Origin: Armatimonadota bacterium
GTDB lineage: Bacteria > Armatimonadota > Zipacnadia > Zipacnadales > VGFC01
Length of the DNA: 5,999 nt
Reading direction: 5' to 3'
Assembly: GCA_016869015.1 (NCBI GenBank)
Contig: VGFB01000265.1
Location: 1 to 5,999, forward strand
The notes below the pieces were generated by a model. That model did not search any database. It was given only the letters and a program-made list of their open reading frames with translations, and had not been told where the DNA came from. The translations under genes were made by a program, and so were the position numbers. Positions 1 to 4,332 of the stretch are shown in pieces. Every line of letters starts with the position of its first letter. Position 1 is the stretch's first letter.

Positions 1-1102
1 GCTCGAAGAGGTTCTCCGGGTAGGGGTGAAACGCCACGTCCCAGGGGAAGTCGCCCTCGGCTTTCACCAGGGCGTTGAGCCGCTCCAGAACCTCCCGGCC
101 CGCGCAGGCGTGCCGCCCGTCGGCCTCCCCCCGCATGGCCCAGTTGTGCTCCAGCGACACGTAGACCCGCACACCCGCGTGGTACCGGCGCGCCGCCAGC
201 CACGCCACGCGCAGCGCCGGAGCGTAGTCGGCGACCAGCTCCTCGGTCGTCGCTTCCCCCAGGTTGTGCCACGCCCAGTGCGACTGGATCTCGTTGCCCA
301 CCACATACCCCGACACCCACCCGTGCTCGCCCGAGGGGTCCGAGTACCGGTGCGCGAGGTACTCCATCGTCGCGCGGTAGTGCACCAGCCCGCGCTCGTC
401 GGTGAGGTTGAACGCTCCCAGGTGGTTCGGCGCCCGGGCGAGGTCGGTGCGCGGGTTGATGAAGGGGTTGTCCGGGTCGGGTTGGGTCGGCACGCCGTTG
501 AGCGTGATCAGGGTGACGTTGATCCCCGCGTCGGTCATCGCCTTGATCTGCGCGTCCAGTGACCGGATGTAGCCCAGGTTGATACCGATCCGCTGTCCGT
601 CGACCTCCCACGTCTCCTCGGGGTTCGGGTTGTGCCGGTCCACCACGGCCGGCAGCATGACGTTCGTGTCGACGTGCTTCACGCCCAGCGCGATCAGGTC
701 GGGGATGTCCACCGGACAGGTCACGCCCTTGATGCTCTCCGGCCGGGGCATCTCGAAGTCCCATGCCGGCAGCCCGCTCAGATCATCCACGTAGTGCGCC
801 GGGGACTGCCCCCGAAGTCCCCGCTCCCCCTTCACGATCACGAACTTGCTGTACAGCCGATCCCGTTCCCCCTCGAACCGGGGGAGCTCAATCGGCCTTC
901 TCTCAACCCTCCCCTCCCAGACCACCGGCGCCGCCGCAACCGCCTCCGGGCTCTGATACGGCCGCAGCTCGACCAGCCGCGCCGGCCCCTCCACTCCGAC
1001 CGTCTCCACGCGCAGCAGCTCGGGAGACGCGCACACCCTCGTGATGGCCGGCCCGTCCGCCGCCGCAACGCTCAACGCCGCCAGTAGAGCGGGAGCACCC
1101 AT
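1..1102 (-). CDS. DUF5722-like protein, putative GH-A-type TIM-barrel glycosidase (C-terminus cut by window edge)
   Basis: The minus strand is open from an in-frame stop at 1138-1136 to the window edge, giving about 367 residues without a stop codon. Three consecutive ATGs lie at 1108, 1105 and 1102; the GGAGG at 1115-1111 is 2, 5 and 8 nt from them, so the third is preferred. The N-terminus (MGAPALLAALSVAAADGP) is hydrophobic and ends in an Ala-rich cleavage-like site, so export is plausible though positive charges are missing. Middle segments include LGVKHVDTNVMLPAVV, INVTLITLNGVP and VSGYVVGNEIQSHW; the NE pair (Glu about residue 271) is placed like the acid/base Glu of clan GH-A barrels, and HPYPENLF near the edge resembles a later barrel strand. 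I recognise the overall pattern as DUF5722, a family without proven activity. The second catalytic residue would lie beyond the edge. The gene lies about 1.2 kb from the three-gene operon, in the same orientation. Confidence 0.85.
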   Translation of the reverse strand, partial: MGAPALLAALSVAAADGPAITRVCASPELLRVETVGVEGPARLVELRPYQSPEAVAAAPVVWEGRVERRPIELPRFEGERDRLYSKFVIVKGERGLRGQSPAHYVDDLSGLPAWDFEMPRPESIKGVTCPVDIPDLIALGVKHVDTNVMLPAVVDRHNPNPEETWEVDGQRIGINLGYIRSLDAQIKAMTDAGINVTLITLNGVPTQPDPDNPFINPRTDLARAPNHLGAFNLTDERGLVHYRATMEYLAHRYSDPSGEHGWVSGYVVGNEIQSHWAWHNLGEATTEELVADYAPALRVAWLAARRYHAGVRVYVSLEHNWAMRGEADGRHACAGREVLERLNALVKAEGDFPWDVAFHPYPENLFE

Positions 1103-1110
1103 CATCATGT

Positions 1111-1115
1111 CCTCC
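1111..1115 (-). promoter_or_regulatory. Ribosome binding site deciding between three ATGs
   Basis: GGAGG on the minus strand stands 2, 5 and 8 nt before the three tandem ATGs at 1108, 1105 and 1102. Only the last two distances allow normal initiation, so the first Met is unlikely to be used. A second, stronger AAGGAGGGG at 1138-1130 has no usable start codon at a suitable distance and overlaps the upstream in-frame TAA. Confidence 0.6.
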
Positions 1116-1173
1116 AGGGCAGTGAGAGCCCCTCCTTAAACCCGAGGCGGGCCGTGGGAACTGCCCAGGCCTC

Positions 1174-1200
1174 GCGTAGGTCAGGACTCCAGTCCCGACG
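1174..1200 (+). repeat. 27-bp direct repeat, copy 1, with internal palindrome
   Basis: This copy reads GCGTAGG, then a variable middle, then ACTCCAGTCCCGACG. It matches copy 2 at 1348-1374 at 24 of 27 positions. The core GGACT-CC-AGTCC (1184-1195) is a perfect inverted repeat, and CCTCGC (1170-1175) pairs with GCGAGG (1207-1212) around it. It lies between the divergent starts of the DUF5722-like gene and the small membrane protein gene. It looks like a dispersed intergenic palindrome, possibly REP-like. Confidence 0.65.
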
Positions 1201-1347
1201 TCGTCAGCGAGGCGCATGGACCGTCCCCGGTTGGCGGTGGCCTTCTCATACACGCTCTCAGGCCAAGAGCCTTGCCCTTCGCCGCCCGGACCCTCTTCCT
1301 CCTCCCCGCCCTGAAGGACTCCATCCGCCTCTCTCCGAATCATCCTG

Positions 1348-1374
1348 GCGTAGGCCGGAACTCCAGTCCCGACG
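1348..1374 (+). repeat. 27-bp direct repeat, copy 2
   Basis: Second copy of the repeat at 1174-1200, exactly 174 bp further on, with three differences (offsets 8, 10 and 12 of the unit). Two of the changes weaken the internal palindrome, now CGGAACT-CC-AGTCCCG with one mismatch. It ends 7 nt before the start codon of the small membrane protein, where a ribosome binding site would be expected, so it may affect that gene's expression. Confidence 0.65.
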
Positions 1375-1381
1375 CCTTCTC

Positions 1382-1660
1382 ATGACCGACAACCGGACCA
1401 CGCCGCCGACTATCGAGCGCCTCTGGGAGTACACCGGGCTCCTCATCCTGGCCGCCTGTCTCGCGGGCCCGTGGGTGGTGTTGGGGTTCTTTGGGCCGCT
1501 GTGGTCGATGGTCGGCGCGGTCGTAGCGGTCGTCGTCTACCACGCCCTCCTCGCGCCCGCCGGCGGAATCTGCCGCGGCCTCTTCTGGCTCCCGGTCATC
1601 CTCAACTCAGCCCTCGCCGTACTTGTCTCCCTCACCACCCTCCTCCTCCGGCTGCCGTAG
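1382..1660 (+). CDS. Small hypothetical membrane protein, about three helices
   Basis: The ATG at 1382 opens a 92-residue protein ending in TAG at 1658-1660. After a polar N-terminus (MTDNRTTPPTIERLWEY) come three hydrophobic segments: about residues 18-39, 41-60 and 66-88, separated by short Gly/Pro-containing turns. Such continuous, ordered hydrophobicity is unlike the Arg/Pro/Ser-rich nonsense of other open frames in this GC-rich gap, and this is the main support for a real gene. The frame is open further upstream to 1154, but that part is basic, low-complexity and encodes the intergenic repeat twice (LQSRR both times), so it is probably not translated. There is no clear Shine-Dalgarno site. 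The gene stands alone, divergent from the DUF5722-like gene. I do not recognise a family; function unknown. Confidence 0.55.
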   Translation: MTDNRTTPPTIERLWEYTGLLILAACLAGPWVVLGFFGPLWSMVGAVVAVVVYHALLAPAGGICRGLFWLPVILNSALAVLVSLTTLLLRLP

Positions 1661-2021
1661 CCGTTCGTCCCCGCGGCTCTCCCCGGCGGCGCGTCGCCGT
1701 TCCGCTTCCTTACCGTCTTCGTGCCTCTTCGTGCTCTTTGCGTCTTCGTGGTGGACGTTGCCGTTCTACCTCGGCCTCGCGCCGTTGCCGTGCCGTCGCC
1801 GTCCCTTCCCGAAAGAAGAGCGCCGGGGGCACGAATCCGCCCTCCGCGAGCCGGTGACGAAGGCTCGTCTGTACCGGCCCTTCTTAAGCCCGGTCAGGCG
1901 CCGGATGCTCCGTAGATCGATTCTACGTCCCTCTTTCCCTCGTCCGGCACCCTTGGCCCCACTTCGTCCCCCGCGTCGCGCGGTAGGCACCTCTACGCGC
2001 CCGCACGGGCCATCCCTGTTT
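1661..2021. other. Gene-free pyrimidine-rich stretch with short repeats
   Basis: The plus strand here is rich in C and T and carries many short GCCGT/GCCGTT words (for example around 1659, 1694, 1757 and 1780-1800). Open frames on both strands encode only Arg/Pro/Ser-rich sequence with no recognisable domain. A small perfect inverted repeat, CGTAGA-TCGAT-TCTACG, lies at 1911-1927, and GCCCG-CA-CGGGC at 1999-2010. Neither has a T-tract, so neither is a convincing intrinsic terminator. I see no protein or RNA gene I can support. Confidence 0.5.
1716..1751 (+). repeat. Imperfect tandem repeat of TCTTCGTG words
   Basis: Four related words follow one another: TCTTCGTG (1716-1723), TCTTCGTG (1726-1733), TCTTTGCG (1735-1742) and TCTTCGTG (1743-1750), with 0 to 2 nt between them. 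The array lies in non-coding DNA downstream of the small membrane protein gene. Confidence 0.6.
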
Positions 2022-2027
2022 CGGCGC

Positions 2028-2043
2028 TAGAACATATGTTCGA
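2028..2043. promoter_or_regulatory. SOS-box-like palindrome 1 (GAACATATGTTC)
   Basis: The perfect 12-bp palindrome GAACATATGTTC (2030-2041), preceded by TA, fits the GAAC-N4-GTTC core of the Gram-positive LexA (DinR) operator. A 7-bp stem, 2022-2028 with 2051-2057 including one G-T pair, surrounds it. No obvious SOS gene lies next to it, so the LexA reading is inference. It could instead be a hairpin of the structured element beside it. Confidence 0.5.
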
Positions 2044-2143
2044 TATCTCCAGCGCTGGCAACCTCTCTCCCACTTCGTTCCGGACTTCCCGAGGAGGAAC
2101 TTGGGGGGCGCACAGGGGGAAGGGGGTGCGTCTACCCTCCATG

Positions 2144-2159
2144 TAGAACGTCTGTTCTA
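2144..2159. promoter_or_regulatory. SOS-box-like palindrome 2 (TAGAAC-GTCT-GTTCTA)
   Basis: Perfect 6-bp arms separated by GTCT keep the GAAC-N4-GTTC spacing of Gram-positive LexA sites. Its centre is 23 bp from that of palindrome 3, about two helical turns, as expected for paired operators. Possible alternative: the apical hairpin of the left half of the inverted duplication. Confidence 0.5.
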
Positions 2160-2166
2160 GAATGGC

Positions 2167-2182
2167 TAGAACATACGTTCTA
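2167..2182. promoter_or_regulatory. SOS-box-like palindrome 3 (TAGAAC-ATAC-GTTCTA)
   Basis: This has the same arms as palindrome 2 with spacer ATAC, so it is nearly identical to palindrome 1 in the core. It is the mirror partner of palindrome 2 in the 61-bp core. No promoter of convincing quality and no SOS gene follow on either strand. Confidence 0.5.
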
Positions 2183-2272
2183 TATGGAGGGTAACGGTCA
2201 GGCTGTTGCCGTTGACCGACCGGGAACTCGACTTGGGGAGATGTGGAACGACGTGGGAGGGCGGCTGCCGCG

Positions 2273-3274
2273 TCAGTCCCAGCCGATGCTCTGCACGCCG
2301 TCTCGCGTGACCCGCAGGCGCTGCGCGCGGATGGACGAACCCGGGCCCTCTTCATAGTAGACGCAGAGGACTGTGCCATCGTGCAGGGCGGTCATGCTGG
2401 GGTAGGCGCCGAGGCAGTCGTCGAGGGGCACGTTCTCACTCCAGGTGCGGCCGTCGTCGAGGCTGTAGTGTAGTGAGGTGTTCGGCTCTCGGTGGCCAAG
2501 CAGGAGAACGCCCTCGGCGGTGCGGTAGAGGTAGGGTGCGTGCCCGGAGAAGCCGATCTTTTGGGATGGGGCCCAGGTCAGGCCGCCGTCGGTGGACTCG
2601 CTCCACCACATGCTGTCCCCCGCGTTGTTGCGCATGACGCAGAGGATGCGGCCGTCGGGGAATTCGATGAGGGCGGGCTCGTCGTTGTCGTCGTTGGCCT
2701 CGTCGATCCACGCGGGGTCGGTCCAGGTCATGCCGCCGTCGGTGGAGCGGATCACCGCCGACCAGCAGCGCAGCGGGTTCTGGTACTCGCGGTAGATCGG
2801 CCAGAGCAGCGTGCCGTCCTGCAGCTCGATGATCGGCGACGAGCAGCCGTAGCAGGCGTTCGCGAGGTTCGGGATGCGGTAGGGCTCGGACCACGTCTGC
2901 CCGTGATCCCGCGAGCCGGAGAGCCAGAGTTCCTTGTACCGGGCGCCCCCATCGGGCCTGGCATCCTGAGGGTTGCCGTAGTAGGTGAACCAGTTGCACA
3001 GCAGCGTCCCGTCGCGTTGGCACAGGATCGAGGGGTCGCGGTCATCCCACGGCGTGTCGGCGATGATCTCGGCGGGCTGCCACGACTTCCCGTCATTCCC
3101 CGAGCGCACCGCGCAGATCCGCGCGCCGTTGGGCAGCGTCGCGCTGGGCAGCGCGATGTGGTCATAGCCCGCGTAGAAGACGCACAGCAGATCGCCGTTC
3201 GCGCAGCGGCAGACATCGGGGAAGGCTTCGTAGCCGCCGGCGCCGGCGTCCTCGCAGAGCACCTGATGGTTCAT
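2273..3274 (-). CDS. Sialidase-like six-bladed propeller protein with five Asp-boxes (BNR family)
   Basis: From the ATG at 3274 the protein has 333 residues. Five Asp-boxes (S-x-D-x-G-x-[ST]-W type) are visible near residues 58-65, 121-128, 177-184, 227-234 and 271-278. Between them are YEAFPDVCR near the start, DDRDPSILC at about 77-85 and VLCVYYEEG near the end, placed as in BNR_2/exo-alpha-sialidase (GH33-like) proteins. Related propellers cleave other uronic or sialic acid-like sugars, so the substrate is open. Start choice: ATG 3274 has GGAGG 7 nt upstream, the same geometry as the dehydrogenase gene. An upstream ATG at 3325 overlaps the dehydrogenase stop as ATGA and would add MIALALSIVLHSVGGQP, a weak signal-peptide-like segment, but has no clear ribosome site. 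It is the last gene of the three-gene operon; stop TGA at 2275-2273. Confidence 0.88.
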   Translation of the reverse strand: MNHQVLCEDAGAGGYEAFPDVCRCANGDLLCVFYAGYDHIALPSATLPNGARICAVRSGNDGKSWQPAEIIADTPWDDRDPSILCQRDGTLLCNWFTYYGNPQDARPDGGARYKELWLSGSRDHGQTWSEPYRIPNLANACYGCSSPIIELQDGTLLWPIYREYQNPLRCWSAVIRSTDGGMTWTDPAWIDEANDDNDEPALIEFPDGRILCVMRNNAGDSMWWSESTDGGLTWAPSQKIGFSGHAPYLYRTAEGVLLLGHREPNTSLHYSLDDGRTWSENVPLDDCLGAYPSMTALHDGTVLCVYYEEGPGSSIRAQRLRVTRDGVQSIGWD

Positions 3275-3281
3275 GGGTTGG

Positions 3282-3286
3282 CCTCC
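3282..3286 (-). promoter_or_regulatory. Ribosome binding site for the sialidase-like gene
   Basis: GGAGG with a 7-nt spacer before ATG 3274 argues for that start over the upstream ATG at 3325. Confidence 0.65.
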
Positions 3287-3321
3287 GACGGAGTGGAGCA
3301 CAATCGACAACGCGAGCGCGA

Positions 3322-4332
3322 TCATGGCAACACCACCGCGCGGAGCATGTCGCCGGGGCGGGAGGCGGTGGCCTCGATGGCTTCAGCGGCTTGCTCGAGG
3401 GCGAACCGGCGGACCGGAAGGGCGGCGAGGTCGAGGCGACCAGCGGCAACCAGCGCCACCGCCGTCGGCAGCGTGGCGCGCGAGCGGCGAGAGAAGATGA
3501 CCGTCAGCTCCTTTCGCCGCGGGAGGTTGGCGTCCAGCGAGATGCGCTCGGGGTGAGGGATGCCCACGACGACCACCGTGCCGGCGGGCTTCGCGAGGTG
3601 CAGCGCATCCTCGATGGCGGCGTTCTCCCCGGCGCACTCGAGGACGAGGTCGGCTTCATGGCCGGAGGCGAGCCACTCCTCGGCGCTCGCCACCGGGGGC
3701 TGCGACGTGAAGCGGGCGGCCCACTCGCGGCGGCCGGGGACGGGCTCGGCGAGCGCGAGGCGCTCGTGCCCGAGGGCCCGCAGGTAGGCGAGGATACACG
3801 CGCCGATGGCCCCCGCGCCGAGGACGGCGATGGAGCAACCTGCCGCAACGCGCGCGAGATGCACGGCGTGAATGGCGACGCCCAGGGGCTCCAGGAGCGC
3901 GCCCTCCACATCCCCGATGGAGTCGGGGATCGGGTGGAGCGCGTGGGCGGGGCAAGCGATGTACTCGGCCAGCGCGCCCGTCTGGGGCGGGAAGCTGGGG
4001 AAGCGGATGTTCCGGCAGAGGTGCTCGCCTCCGCTCTCGCACATGTCGCACGCGCCGCAGTGCCAGCTCGGCTCCACCGCGACCCGCGCGCCGACCGGCG
4101 GGCGCTCGACGCCCGGGCCGAGGGCGGTGATCTCGCCGGCGAACTCGTGGCCCTGACTGATCGGCGCCTCGAGCGGCACGCCGCCGGCGTGGCCGTCCCA
4201 GTACATCCGCACATCCGAGGCGCAGATCGACACCGCGCGGACGCGCACAAGGACTTCCCCCGGCGAGGGCTCCGGAACCGGGACCTCATCGAGGCGAACG
4301 TCTCGGGGGCCGTGCAAGCGGGCGGCCCTCAC
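3322..4332 (-). CDS. Zinc-dependent medium-chain dehydrogenase (sorbitol/threonine dehydrogenase-like)
   Basis: The 336-residue protein has the normal length of zinc MDR alcohol dehydrogenases, which oxidise a secondary alcohol with NAD(P)+ in the cytoplasm. Catalytic zinc residues are Cys37 (SICASD), His62-Glu63 (GHEFAG) and probably Glu148 (LLEPLG). The structural zinc loop has all four cysteines (92, 95, 98, 106). The Rossmann motif GAGAIG is at 172-177 and an acidic Glu196 follows the second strand, which favours NAD over NADP. The start is GTG at 4332, supported by GGAGG 7 nt upstream; the GTGA overlap with the preceding stop implies translational coupling. The gene sits between two glycosidase-like genes, so a sugar, polyol or sugar-acid substrate is likely; the exact one cannot be read from sequence. 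Confidence 0.93.
   Translation of the reverse strand: MRAARLHGPRDVRLDEVPVPEPSPGEVLVRVRAVSICASDVRMYWDGHAGGVPLEAPISQGHEFAGEITALGPGVERPPVGARVAVEPSWHCGACDMCESGGEHLCRNIRFPSFPPQTGALAEYIACPAHALHPIPDSIGDVEGALLEPLGVAIHAVHLARVAAGCSIAVLGAGAIGACILAYLRALGHERLALAEPVPGRREWAARFTSQPPVASAEEWLASGHEADLVLECAGENAAIEDALHLAKPAGTVVVVGIPHPERISLDANLPRRKELTVIFSRRSRATLPTAVALVAAGRLDLAALPVRRFALEQAAEAIEATASRPGDMLRAVVLP

Larger units (their letters stand above)
2133..2193. repeat. 61-bp near-perfect palindrome (core of the inverted duplication)
   Basis: TACCCTCCAT (2133-2142) faces ATGGAGGGTA (2184-2193) perfectly, and two TAGAAC-N4-GTTCTA palindromes (2144-2159 and 2167-2182) face each other inside. The loop is 2161-2165 and only four of 30 pairs fail (2143/2183, 2152/2174, 2161/2165, 2162/2164). 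Since each half also contains its own palindrome, the DNA can form one long cruciform or two small hairpins. There is no T-tract on either side, so a standard intrinsic terminator is unlikely. Confidence 0.85.
2057..2269. repeat. 213-bp inverted duplication of an unknown, apparently structured element
   Basis: Bases i and 4326-i face each other across base 2163 without any insertion or deletion. The core 2133-2193 matches at 26 of 30 pairs and the outer arms 2057-2081 and 2245-2269 at 21 of 25. The middle parts match at only 19 of 51. Within those middle parts both halves can form a stem with a 12-nt loop at mirrored positions (2108-2131 and 2195-2218), where four of five Watson-Crick pairs changed on both sides. 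Both also form a second small stem (2086-2099 and 2227-2240). Each half, reading outward, has a TAGAAC-N4-GTTCTA hairpin, ATGGAGGGTA, two stem-loops and a conserved GGAACGA-rich tail. It lies just downstream of the sialidase-like gene. It may be a duplicated RNA gene, mobile-element ends or a regulatory array; the family is unknown to me. Confidence 0.7.

Noticed and set aside
26..1343. Open frames on both strands overlapping the DUF5722-like gene and its upstream region
   Set aside because: Their products are His/Arg/Pro- or Gly/Arg-rich, while the frame with VGNEIQSHW and HPYPENLF has real domain character.
1170..1374. CRISPR array
   Set aside because: There are only two repeat copies, 147 bp apart from end to start, much longer than a spacer, and no cas genes.
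1154..1381. N-terminal extension of the small membrane protein to ATG 1154
   Set aside because: The extension is basic low-complexity sequence that translates the intergenic repeat twice; there is no ribosome site at 1154.
1623..2030. 135-residue Arg/Pro/Ser-rich plus-strand frame, and the minus-strand frame 1766-1990
   Set aside because: Composition follows from pyrimidine-rich non-coding DNA; no domain, no ribosome site, no conserved pattern.
2158..2163. Minus-10-like TAGAAT in the palindrome core as a promoter
   Set aside because: No acceptable -35 lies 16 to 18 bp upstream; the match is part of the palindrome arms.
2133..2218. Intrinsic terminator for the sialidase-like operon
   Set aside because: The hairpins are strong, but no T-tract follows on the minus strand after either 2195-2218 or the 61-bp palindrome.
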